From: Flavobacteriaceae bacterium
Lineage (GTDB): Bacteria; Bacteroidota; Bacteroidia; Flavobacteriales; Flavobacteriaceae
Length of the DNA: 64,000 nucleotides
NCBI GenBank assembly: GCA_027082925.1
Contig: JALWTD010000004.1
Coordinates: 32,496-96,495, forward strand
Reading direction: 5' to 3'
This document shows positions 56,957 to 64,000 of the stretch, piece by piece. Both the position numbers and the translations under genes were made by a program. Within the stretch, counting starts at the first letter, position 1. Each line of letters begins with the position of its first letter. Below the pieces are notes generated by a model. That model did no database searches and was not told the DNA's origin. It saw only the letters and a list, made by a program, of their open reading frames with translations.

Positions 56957-56995
56957 GCACCGTTGCTTTCAGTTTTAAACATAAACTGTTGGTGT
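56957..56995 (+). promoter_or_regulatory. Two-tier hairpin between the second SAM-I aptamer and metH
   Basis: CAGTTT (56970-56975) and AAACTG (56983-56988) form an inner stem; CACC (56958-56961) and GGTG (56991-56994) an outer one. Loose T-rich sequence follows. It may be part of the expression platform. Confidence 0.4.
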
Positions 56996-57047
56996 AATTG
57001 GTTTTAAAAGTGTATATGACGACGAGATTTAAATAAACAATAAACGA

Positions 57048-58049
57048 ATGAGTGATATTAAAGAAGCTTTAAAAAAACGAATATTGGTTTTAGATGGCGC
57101 TATGGGTACAATGCTGCAAGCTTATAAATTTTCGGAAGAAGATTTTAGAGGAGAGCGATTTAAAGCATATCCAACACCGCTTAAAGGGAATAACGATTTG
57201 TTATCGCTTACCCAGCCACAGGCTATTAAAGAAATTCATGCCAAGTATTTTGAAGCCGGAGCAGATATTGTTGAAACCAACACGTTTTCTGCAACAGCTA
57301 TTGCTATGGCCGATTATCAAATGGAGGATTTGGCTTATGAGATTAATTACGAGTCGGCAAAATTGGCAAAAGAAGTTGCTGTTGAATTTACCAAAAAAGA
57401 ACCTCATAAACCGCGATTTGTTGCCGGTTCAATTGGTCCTACCAACCGTACAGCAAGCATGTCTCCCGATGTAAATGACCCCGGATATCGTGCCATTACT
57501 TTTGAGCAGTTGCGAAAAGCATATAAAGAGCAAGTAGAAGGATTGGTAGCCGGAGGAGCAGATGTGTTACTTGTTGAAACCGTTTTCGACACGTTAAACG
57601 CAAAAGCCGCACTTTTTGCTATTGAGCAAGTAAAAGAGCAACAAAACATAACTATTCCTGTAATGTTAAGCGGTACAATAACAGATGCCAGCGGGCGTAC
57701 ACTGTCCGGGCAAACTGCCGAAGCATTTTTAATTTCGGTATCTCACATTCCGTTACTTTCTGTAGGATTTAATTGCGCTTTAGGAGCTAATTTATTACAA
57801 CCACATTTAGAGGCCATTGCTCCCAAAACAAATTTTGCCATATCGGCGCATCCTAATGCGGGTTTGCCAAATGCCTTTGGTGAATACGAAGAATCTCCTG
57901 AAGAGATGGCTTCTCAAATAGAAGCGTATTTGCAAAAAAATCTAATCAATATTATTGGAGGCTGTTGTGGTACAACTCCAGAGCATATTCAAAAAATAGC
58001 TGAAGTAGCGGCTAAGTATTCACCGAGACCGTTTACTAAAGTTTTGTAA
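57048..58049 (+). CDS. metH: Homocysteine S-methyltransferase domain of methionine synthase (split MetH, N-terminal part)
   Basis: A 333-residue protein matching the N-terminal zinc-binding barrel of MetH. It starts [19 protein letters not shown] and carries the three zinc Cys: Cys243 (FNCALG), Cys306 and Cys307 (GGCCGTT). It should bind and activate homocysteine. The rest of the enzyme is encoded by the next gene, 19 bases downstream; the stop is clean, not a frameshift. This split is usual in flavobacteria. Confidence 0.93.
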   Translation: MSDIKEALKKRILVLDGAMGTMLQAYKFSEEDFRGERFKAYPTPLKGNNDLLSLTQPQAIKEIHAKYFEAGADIVETNTFSATAIAMADYQMEDLAYEINYESAKLAKEVAVEFTKKEPHKPRFVAGSIGPTNRTASMSPDVNDPGYRAITFEQLRKAYKEQVEGLVAGGADVLLVETVFDTLNAKAALFAIEQVKEQQNITIPVMLSGTITDASGRTLSGQTAEAFLISVSHIPLLSVGFNCALGANLLQPHLEAIAPKTNFAISAHPNAGLPNAFGEYEESPEEMASQIEAYLQKNLINIIGGCCGTTPEHIQKIAEVAAKYSPRPFTKVL

Positions 58050-58068
58050 CGATTTAATTAAAAATTTA

Positions 58069-60759
58069 ATGGCAACAATCACCCATAATTCAGCTAAAAA
58101 GTATTTAAAACTCTCAGGATTAGAACCGCTAATTTTGAACGAGCATAGCAACTTTATAAATATTGGAGAGCGTACCAATGTAGCAGGTTCTCGTAAGTTT
58201 TTACGATTGATAAAAGAAGAAAAATACGATGAAGCACTTACCATTGCCAGACATCAAGTTGACGGTGGCGCACAAATTATAGATATTAATATGGACGATG
58301 GCCTAATTGACGGAGAAAAAGCCATGGTTCGTTTTTTAAATTTAATTGCTGCCGAACCCGATATTTGCAGAGTTCCTATTATGATAGATAGCTCTAAGTG
58401 GCATATTATTGAAGCCGGATTGCAAGTAGTACAAGGAAAATGTGTGGTTAACTCTATTTCCTTAAAAGAGGGTGAAGCTAATTTTATATGGCAGGCAACA
58501 CAAATTAGACGTTACGGAGCGGCCGTAATTGTCATGGCTTTTGATGAAGAAGGACAAGCCGATACGTACCAAAGACGTATAGATATAGCCAAACGATCGT
58601 ATCAAATTTTAATAGACAAAGTAGGTTTCCCTGCAGAAGATATTATTTTTGATTTAAATATTTTTCCGGTAGCAACCGGTATGGATGAACATCGAAAAAA
58701 TGCCATCGATTTTATAGAAGCTACCCGTTGGGTAAAACAACACTTGCCAAATGTAAACGTAAGTGGAGGTGTTAGTAATGTGTCTTTTTCATTCAGAGGA
58801 AATAACACTGTTAGAGAAGCTATGCACTCGGTATTTTTATACCATGCTATTAAAGCCGGTATGAATATGGGAATTGTAAACCCAACCATGCTCGAAGTAT
58901 ATGATAATATTCCAAAAGACTTGTTAGCGCGTGTAGAAGATGTTATTCTAGACAGAAGAGATGATGCTACAGAACGATTGCTTGATTTTGCAGAGACGGT
59001 AAAAGGGACAAAAAAAGCACAGGTAGTAGACGATGCTTGGCGAAGTTTACCTTTACAAGAACGCATTACCCATGCATTGGTTAAAGGTATAGATGCTCAC
59101 ATTATTGAAGATGTAGAAGCTGCCAGAAAAGAAGTAGCTAGCCCTATTGAGATTATTGAAGGCCATTTAATGATAGGAATGAATGTTGTTGGAGATTTGT
59201 TTGGCTCGGGAAAAATGTTTTTGCCACAAGTGGTAAAATCGGCTCGCGTTATGAAAAAAGCCGTAGCGTATTTACAACCGTTTATTGAAGCCGATAAAGG
59301 AGATAAGCAACAAGCTGTTGGAAAAGTATTAATGGCAACCGTAAAAGGCGATGTACACGATATAGGTAAAAACATTGTGAGTGTTGTATTGGGATGTAAC
59401 AATTACGAAATTGTTGATTTGGGTGTGATGGTGCCTCCTGAAAAAATTATAGAAACAGCAAAAGCTGAAAATGTAGATATTATAGGCTTGTCGGGTTTAA
59501 TTACACCGTCGTTAGATGAAATGGTGTATTTGGCAAAAGAAATGGAACGCCAAAACTTTAACATTCCGTTACTTATTGGTGGGGCAACAACGTCAAAAGC
59601 ACATACTGCCGTTAAAATAAACCCGTCGTATAAAAATGCAGTTGTTCACGTGAACGATGCCTCAAGAGCAGTAACTGTTGTAGGAGACCTGTTAAACAAA
59701 TCTACCCGAAACGAATATGTTGCGAAGCTAAAAAAAGAATACGACGATTTTAGAAGAAAATTTTTAGAGCGAGGAAAAACAAAAAGCTACATAACCATAG
59801 ACCAAGCCCGTAAAAATAAGTTTTGTATTGATTGGGAAACAACGCCTATTGTAAAACCAAAAGAAATGGGTGTACAGGTGCTTCATCAGTTAAGTTTAAA
59901 ATCACTTTTGCCGTTTATAGATTGGAGTCCGTTTTTTAGATCGTGGGATTTACACGGAAAATTTCCAGCTATTTTAACCGATGAGGTGGTAGGAGAACAA
60001 GCTACCCAACTGTACGAAGATGCTCAAGCAATGGTTCAAAAAATTATAGAAAAGCAACTGTTAAAACCAAAGGCTGTTTTTGGATTGTTTGAAGCAAACT
60101 CAATTCATGATGACGATATATCTGTACAGCAAAAAGGAAAAGAGATTGCCGTATTTAGAACGTTACGCCAGCAATTAAAAAAGCGAACAGGAGTTCCAAA
60201 TAGAGCTTTGGCAGATTATATTGCTCCTGAAACCTGTGGTAAAAAAGATTATATAGGTGCTTTTTGTGTAGCTATATTTGGTGCCGATACTTTGGCTGCA
60301 ACGTATAAAGATGCACACGACGATTACAATGCTATTTTGGTACAAGCGCTTGCCGATAGATTTGCGGAAGCTTTTGCTGAATACCTACACCAACAAGTTA
60401 GAGTAAAATATTGGGGATATGTCAATGCAGAAGCACTATCGAATGACGAATTGATAAAAGAGGCTTATAAGGGAATTAGACCTGCTCCTGGATATCCTGC
60501 TTGTCCAGACCATTTAGAGAAAGAAACCATTTGGGAATTGTTAGCTGTAGACGATAAAATAGGAGTTACTTTAACAGAGAGTTTAGCTATGTGGCCCGCA
60601 GCTGCAGTATCGGGTTATTATTTTGCCAATGAAGAAGCTTCCTATTTTGGAGTTGGAAAAATCACCTTAGATCAGGTTGAAGATTATGCAAATAGAAAAG
60701 GAATTACTATTGAAAAAGCAAAAAAGTGGCTGTATCCGGTTATTGCCGATGATGTATAA
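58069..60759 (+). CDS. metH: B12-dependent methionine synthase, folate/cobalamin/activation part (split MetH)
   Basis: An 896-residue protein that has the MetH domains missing from the previous gene: pterin-binding (about 15-280: [14 protein letters not shown]), cobalamin-binding with [10 protein letters not shown] (Asp428, His430) and the SGLITPS loop, and the SAM-dependent activation domain (about 570-896: [28 protein letters not shown]). It transfers methyl from methyl-THF through B12 to homocysteine held by the first subunit. Confidence 0.95.
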   Translation: MATITHNSAKKYLKLSGLEPLILNEHSNFINIGERTNVAGSRKFLRLIKEEKYDEALTIARHQVDGGAQIIDINMDDGLIDGEKAMVRFLNLIAAEPDICRVPIMIDSSKWHIIEAGLQVVQGKCVVNSISLKEGEANFIWQATQIRRYGAAVIVMAFDEEGQADTYQRRIDIAKRSYQILIDKVGFPAEDIIFDLNIFPVATGMDEHRKNAIDFIEATRWVKQHLPNVNVSGGVSNVSFSFRGNNTVREAMHSVFLYHAIKAGMNMGIVNPTMLEVYDNIPKDLLARVEDVILDRRDDATERLLDFAETVKGTKKAQVVDDAWRSLPLQERITHALVKGIDAHIIEDVEAARKEVASPIEIIEGHLMIGMNVVGDLFGSGKMFLPQVVKSARVMKKAVAYLQPFIEADKGDKQQAVGKVLMATVKGDVHDIGKNIVSVVLGCNNYEIVDLGVMVPPEKIIETAKAENVDIIGLSGLITPSLDEMVYLAKEMERQNFNIPLLIGGATTSKAHTAVKINPSYKNAVVHVNDASRAVTVVGDLLNKSTRNEYVAKLKKEYDDFRRKFLERGKTKSYITIDQARKNKFCIDWETTPIVKPKEMGVQVLHQLSLKSLLPFIDWSPFFRSWDLHGKFPAILTDEVVGEQATQLYEDAQAMVQKIIEKQLLKPKAVFGLFEANSIHDDDISVQQKGKEIAVFRTLRQQLKKRTGVPNRALADYIAPETCGKKDYIGAFCVAIFGADTLAATYKDAHDDYNAILVQALADRFAEAFAEYLHQQVRVKYWGYVNAEALSNDELIKEAYKGIRPAPGYPACPDHLEKETIWELLAVDDKIGVTLTESLAMWPAAAVSGYYFANEEASYFGVGKITLDQVEDYANRKGITIEKAKKWLYPVIADDV

Positions 60760-60787
60760 ATGCGTTAGTGATTGCGGCATTGTTGGA

Positions 60788-60899
60788 GCTCTTTTTTATG
60801 CGAAAATAAAATGATTGTGTAAAAACAAATATTGAATTAGCATAAAAAAAGCGACTGCCAAAAGCACGGCCCTAAACATGCGTTTAGGGAAACGCCCAA
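60788..60899 (+). ncRNA. Structured metF leader, candidate new regulatory RNA
   Basis: Several stems can form just before metF: CCTAAAC-ATGC-GTTTAGG (60871-60888), GCC/GGC (60857-60859 with 60868-60870), GCG/CGC (60851-60853 with 60893-60895), and a long-range stem GCTCTTTTTTATGC with GCATAAAAAAAGC (60788-60801 with 60840-60852). GGC at 60868 can also pair with GCC at 60894, so some pairings exclude each other. I do not recognise a known riboswitch class. Evidence is a single sequence only. Confidence 0.4.
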
Positions 60900-60912
60900 A
60901 ATAAATTTAAAA

Positions 60913-61869
60913 ATGAAAGTAACAGAACATATTAAAAAAGCAAACGGAAAAACCTTATTTTCTTTTGAAATTGTACCTCCTCAAAAAGGGCAAAATATTC
61001 AGGAGTTGTACAATAATATTGACCCGTTAATGGAGTTTAAACCACCATTTATAGATGTAACAACTTCGAGAGAAGAGCATATTTATATTCCGAAAGAAAA
61101 CGGCTTGTTAGAACAAAAAATTACACGAATGCGCCCCGGAACAGTAGGTATTTGTGCTTCGTTAAAACACAAATACAATGTAGATGCTATTCCTCATGTG
61201 CTATGTGGAGGTTTTACCAAAGAAGAAACAGAGTATTTATTGGTAGATTGTCATTATTTGGGTTTAGACAATGTAATGGCATTGCGTGGCGATGCTATGA
61301 AACACGAGCAATATTTTAAAGCGACTAAAGGAGGACATCAATACGCTGTGGAGTTGGTAAAACAAATTAGCAATTTAAATAAAGGAATTTATTTGCACGA
61401 AATTATTGAAACCCCTTATAAGTCTGATTTTTGTATTGGTGTGGCCGGATATCCGGAAAAACATTTAGAATCACCCAGCTTAGAAAGCGATTTGAGAAGA
61501 TTGAAAGAAAAGGTAGATGCAGGAGCTGATTATGTGGTAACTCAAATGTTTTTTGATAATAAAAAGTATTTTAATTTTGTAGAAAATGCACGAAAAATTG
61601 GAATTACCGTTCCTATAATACCGGGAATTAAACCGGTAGCTGTATTTAAGCATTTACAGGTTTTACCGCAAGTATTTCGATTGGATTTACCAAATGATTT
61701 AATTCGGGAAATTGAAAAGTGCACCACCAATAAGCAGGTTAGAGAAGTAGGTGTTGCGTGGGCAATAGCACAAACAAAAGAATTGATAAAAGCAGGTGTG
61801 CCGGTTGTACATTTTTATTCGATGGGGAAATCGGATAATATTAAAGCTATCGCATCGGAAGTTTTTTAG
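60913..61869 (+). CDS. metF: Methylenetetrahydrofolate reductase
   Basis: A 318-residue TIM-barrel flavoenzyme with FSFEIVPPQKGQN, a DVTTSREEH segment, ALRGDAMKHE and ADYVVTQMFFDNKKYFNF. It makes 5-methyl-THF, the methyl donor for MetH, whose genes are 153 bases upstream. The leader is structured (see the preceding entry). Confidence 0.96.
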   Translation: MKVTEHIKKANGKTLFSFEIVPPQKGQNIQELYNNIDPLMEFKPPFIDVTTSREEHIYIPKENGLLEQKITRMRPGTVGICASLKHKYNVDAIPHVLCGGFTKEETEYLLVDCHYLGLDNVMALRGDAMKHEQYFKATKGGHQYAVELVKQISNLNKGIYLHEIIETPYKSDFCIGVAGYPEKHLESPSLESDLRRLKEKVDAGADYVVTQMFFDNKKYFNFVENARKIGITVPIIPGIKPVAVFKHLQVLPQVFRLDLPNDLIREIEKCTTNKQVREVGVAWAIAQTKELIKAGVPVVHFYSMGKSDNIKAIASEVF

Positions 61870-61919
61870 ATTTATTATTTTTGTTGATGTACAAATAAAT
61901 AAAAGTGATAACACATAAA

Positions 61920-61948
61920 TTGTTGTAGCAAAATATTTGTTACTTTTG
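61920..61948 (+). promoter_or_regulatory. Promoter of trxA (TTG-N18-TACTTTTG)
   Basis: TTG at 61920-61922 and TACTTTTG at 61941-61948, spaced by 18 bases, about 40 bases before the trxA ATG. Confidence 0.65.
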
Positions 61949-61986
61949 TATGAAAATTTAGTGAAATTAAAAACATATCATAAATT

Positions 61987-62304
61987 ATGGCTTTAGAAAT
62001 TACAGACGCTACTTTTGAAGAAGTAGTATTAAAATCGGACAAACCAGTATTGGTTGACTTTTGGGCAGCTTGGTGTGGACCTTGTAGAATGGTTGGACCT
62101 ATTATTGAAGAATTGGCATCGGAATATGAAGGAAAAGTAGTTGTTGGAAAAGTAGATGTAGATGCACATCAGCAGTACGCTGCTAAATACGGTGTTCGAA
62201 ATATACCAACAGTATTGTTGTTTAAAAATGGAGAAGTAGTTGAAAAGCAAGTAGGTGCTGCTCCTAAAGCGGCATATGCACAAAAAATTAATGCACACCT
62301 ATAA
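61987..62304 (+). CDS. trxA: Thioredoxin
   Basis: A 105-residue thioredoxin with WCGPC (Cys30 and Cys33), the cis-Pro segment RNIPTVLLF and no signal peptide, so it is cytoplasmic. It has its own promoter. Thioredoxin is the usual reductant of CysH and may serve the sulfur genes upstream. Confidence 0.96.
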   Translation: MALEITDATFEEVVLKSDKPVLVDFWAAWCGPCRMVGPIIEELASEYEGKVVVGKVDVDAHQQYAAKYGVRNIPTVLLFKNGEVVEKQVGAAPKAAYAQKINAHL

Positions 62305-62388
62305 GTTGTGAAGTTTTAAAATTGTTTTGTTACAAGACCCAACATTATTGTTGGGTTTTTTGTTTTAAAAGTTTCCTATATTTACCCT

Positions 62389-63312
62389 ATGAGTTTACTT
62401 TCGGTTAATCAAGTTACTGCCATTGCCAATTTAGAGCTTCTTGCCAATCAGGTTGTAGAAGGATTTATTACCGGCATGCATAAAAGTCCGTTTCACGGAT
62501 TTTCGGTTGAGTTTGCCGAGCATAGGCTGTATAATACAGGAGAAAGTACACGTCATATAGATTGGAAACTATACGCTAAAACAAAAAAAATGTTTGTAAA
62601 GCGTTTTGAAGAAGAAACCAACTTGAGATGTCATTTAATTATTGATAATTCTGCATCGATGCATTATCCTATTATTAAAAATCCGTCGTTGGATCAGCTT
62701 ACCAAAATTTCTTTTTCAGCTATTGCTTCTGCAGCATTGATAACTTTACTAAAACGGCAACGTGACGCAGTAGGGATGAGTATTTATAGTGATAAGAATG
62801 AATATTACGCTCCGGCAAAAGGAAGTGAAAAACACCGGAGAATGTTAATTGCTCAGTTAGAAAAAATGCTCAATCAGTCATCGACAAAAACCACAGAAAC
62901 GTACACCCTTTTACACGAAATAGCCGATAAAATACACAGACGATCACTGGTTTTTTTATTTACCGATATGTTTCAAACAACTAAAAGTGAAAAGACACTT
63001 TTTGAGGCCTTACGTCATTTAAAATACAATAAGCACGAAGTGGTACTGTTTCATACCTATGATGGGAAAACAGAATTGAATTTTGATTTTAATCAAGGCC
63101 CTAAAAAATTTGTTGATGTAGAGACGGGAGATGAAATAAATTTATACGCTTCTACGGTGCAAACACATTATAAAGAACTGACCGAAAACTATTTTAAAGC
63201 ATTGAAGTTTAAATGTATGCAATATAAGATAGATTACGTACCTGTTGATATAACCCATGGCTTTGAACAAATCTTATTATCGTATCTTATAAGCAGGAAG
63301 AAGTTTTTATAA
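62389..63312 (+). CDS. DUF58 domain-containing protein
   Basis: A 307-residue protein with the DUF58 signature TGESTRHIDWKLYAKTKKMFVKRFEEE and a vWA-like segment with LIIDNSASM (a MIDAS-type DxSxS variant) and FLFTDMFQ. DUF58 proteins commonly sit with MoxR ATPases and vWA/BatA genes; here they are not adjacent. Function is unknown. Confidence 0.88.
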   Translation: MSLLSVNQVTAIANLELLANQVVEGFITGMHKSPFHGFSVEFAEHRLYNTGESTRHIDWKLYAKTKKMFVKRFEEETNLRCHLIIDNSASMHYPIIKNPSLDQLTKISFSAIASAALITLLKRQRDAVGMSIYSDKNEYYAPAKGSEKHRRMLIAQLEKMLNQSSTKTTETYTLLHEIADKIHRRSLVFLFTDMFQTTKSEKTLFEALRHLKYNKHEVVLFHTYDGKTELNFDFNQGPKKFVDVETGDEINLYASTVQTHYKELTENYFKALKFKCMQYKIDYVPVDITHGFEQILLSYLISRKKFL

Positions 63313-63331
63313 TTATTTGTTTAAAAAAACT

Positions 63332-63361
63332 TTGTAAATACAAAAAACGCTATTATATTTG
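63332..63361 (+). promoter_or_regulatory. Promoter of tRNA-Asp (TTG-N19-TATATTTG)
   Basis: TTG at 63332-63334 and TATATTTG at 63354-63361, spaced by 19 bases, is the best promoter in the window. The tRNA begins 18 bases downstream. Confidence 0.8.
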
Positions 63362-63378
63362 CATCCGCTAACAGCAAC

Positions 63379-63452
63379 GGTCTGGTAGTTCAGCTGGTTA
63401 GAATACCTGCCTGTCACGCAGGGGGTCGCGGGTTCGAGTCCCGTCCAGACCG
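63379..63452 (+). tRNA. tRNA-Asp (GTC)
   Basis: A 74-base cloverleaf: acceptor GGTCTGG/CCAGACC, D-arm GTTC/GAAT with loop AGCTGGTTA, anticodon loop CTGTCAC (anticodon GTC), a 5-base variable region and T-arm GCGGG/CCCGT with TTCGAGT. The discriminator is G; CCA is not encoded. Confidence 0.97.
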
Positions 63453-63454
63453 CG

Positions 63455-63488
63455 AAAAAATCTCACAAGAAATTGTGGGATTTTTTTA
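63455..63488 (+). terminator. Terminator of tRNA-Asp
   Basis: TCTCACAA and TTGTGGGA form an 8-bp stem (one G-T pair) with loop GAAA, flanked by an A run and TTTTTTT. Confidence 0.85.
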
Positions 63489-63546
63489 TGGACTTATGTT
63501 TGCTGAAAATTAGCTCCGCAATTAAAAACTAAGACTTTTTTTGTCT

Positions 63547-63820
63547 TGTTATCCTTTATCTTGCAGTCGGTTATCTTGCAGTTGTGCTGTCCTGCTGTCC
63601 GTTATCGTGCGGTCTGTTATCTTGCAGTCCTCTATCTTGCAGTCCTGCGGTCAGTTATCTTGCTGTCCGTTATCGTGCGGTCTGTTATCTTGCAGTCCTG
63701 CGGTTAGTTATCTTGCTGTCGGTTATCGTGCGGTCTGTTATCTTGCAGTCTTGCAGTCGTGCGGTCTTGCAGTCGTGCTGTCCGTTATCGTGCGGTCTGT
63801 TATCTTGCAGTCCTGCGGTC
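63547..63820. repeat. Mosaic two-word tandem array (NTGCNGTC and NGTTATC)
   Basis: The 274 bases from 63547 to 63820 divide without remainder into 36 words: 22 8-mers of the form NTGCNGTC/T and 14 7-mers of the form NGTTATC (two are variants, CTTTATC and CTCTATC). The order is not simply periodic. A 30-base group (NGTTATC, GTGCGGTC, TGTTATC, TTGCAGTC) recurs four times, and part of a 53-base higher-order unit twice or more. The translations are low-complexity repeats without a believable start, so it is treated as non-coding. GC is higher than its surroundings. Confidence 0.85.
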
Positions 63821-63838
63821 ATTCTTTGTTAATCGCAT

Positions 63839-63874
63839 GACTCCTTGACTTCCGGATTGCACGACTCCTTGACT
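63839..63874. repeat. Direct repeat GACTCCTTGACT, period 24
   Basis: GACTCCTTGACT occurs at 63839-63850 and 63863-63874, spaced by 24 bases. The lengths again suggest 8-base words (for example GACTCCTT, GATTGCAC), so it may be an eroded continuation of the array upstream. Confidence 0.6.
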
Positions 63875-63916
63875 GCACAATAAAAAAAATCCTTCATCTC
63901 TTGATAAAAACCATTG

Positions 63917-64000
63917 GTCGATAGTTAAACGACCTGTATCTATTTTCACTGCTTTAAGGCTATTGGCTGCCCTACATTTGTATCAACAAACAACAAAACA
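63917..64000 (+). promoter_or_regulatory. Possible promoter or leader of a gene beyond the window
   Basis: TACATTTG at 63973-63980 is an exact TAnnTTTG match, followed by an A/C-rich leader to the edge. A small stem GGTCG/CGACC (63917-63921 with 63931-63935) lies upstream. No reading frame starts before the end of the window. The stretch 63875-63916 holds nothing else I can support. Confidence 0.35.

Noticed and set aside
57048..60759. metH as a frameshifted pseudogene
   Set aside because: Both parts have complete domains, their own starts and a normal gap; the split form is known in this group.
63547..63820. CRISPR array
   Set aside because: Words are 7-8 bases, there are no unique spacers of constant length, and no cas gene is in the window.
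63541..63840. Open reading frames of 99 and 82 codons inside the repeat array
   Set aside because: They translate only the repeat words into Cys/Leu/Ser/Val runs, have no promoter or leader of their own, and every frame is open because the words lack stop codons.

Overview
The window is one contiguous piece of a low-GC chromosome from the phylum Bacteroidota, almost certainly a member of the family Flavobacteriaceae. Evidence for this is the gliding genes gldB and gldC, a PorP/SprF-type type IX secretion protein, the flavobacterial order CBS protein-nadK-DUF6089-uppS-bamA-ompH-ompH-murI, a HPPK-deoxynucleoside kinase fusion, promoters of the TTG-N19/20-TAnnTTTG type, and A-rich leaders without clear Shine-Dalgarno sequences. 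The genus cannot be settled from the sequence alone. No phage, transposase, integrase or CRISPR array was seen, so most of the window is core genome.

Layout. 0-8 kb (minus strand): a copper/silver-type efflux operon (small HYC/CC protein, CusA-like pump, TolC-like channel, CusB-like adaptor, P-II-like protein, and a cut-off Met/His/Lys-rich secreted peptide). 8.3-9.8 kb: a PorP/SprF protein and a gamma carbonic anhydrase. 9.8-17.7 kb (minus): envelope biogenesis and NAD kinase. 17.8-31 kb: pdxJ, an esterase, trigger factor, a DEAD-box helicase, an M1 peptidase, clpP-clpX, dnaG, nadE and gldB-gldC. 31-38 kb: folate and thymidylate metabolism (folK-dNK fusion, folA, thyA), a nucleoside transporter, sppA and a bifunctional nuclease. 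37.8-40.7 kb: etfA/etfB divergent from the pyruvate dehydrogenase E1 beta gene. 40.7-49.5 kb: a DUF5686 outer membrane protein, a soluble and a membrane pyrophosphatase side by side, a second deoxynucleoside kinase, and DUF2157, GDYXXLXY and DUF302 proteins.

49.6-62 kb is a methionine and sulfur block: metK (minus), then metX-like, a PLP sulfhydrylase, DUF2061, cysH, cysD, cysN, a split metH and metF. The regulation here is the most interesting part of the window. Two nearly identical SAM-I aptamers precede metX and metH. A different, SAM-II-like pseudoknot appears to lie in the metK leader, together with a mutually exclusive hairpin. The metF leader can fold into competing structures that match no class I recognise. 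The cys genes appear to have their own promoter, with an imperfect palindrome over the -33 element. Together these genes reduce sulfate through APS, build homocysteine by direct sulfhydrylation, methylate it with methyl-THF and B12, and make SAM, which would feed back on several leaders. Sulfite reductase and APS kinase are not in the window.

The last kilobase holds tRNA-Asp with a good promoter and terminator. It is followed by a 274-bp non-coding array built entirely from two short words (8-mers NTGCNGTC and 7-mers NGTTATC) in mosaic order. I consider this array and the metF leader the best candidates for something undescribed.
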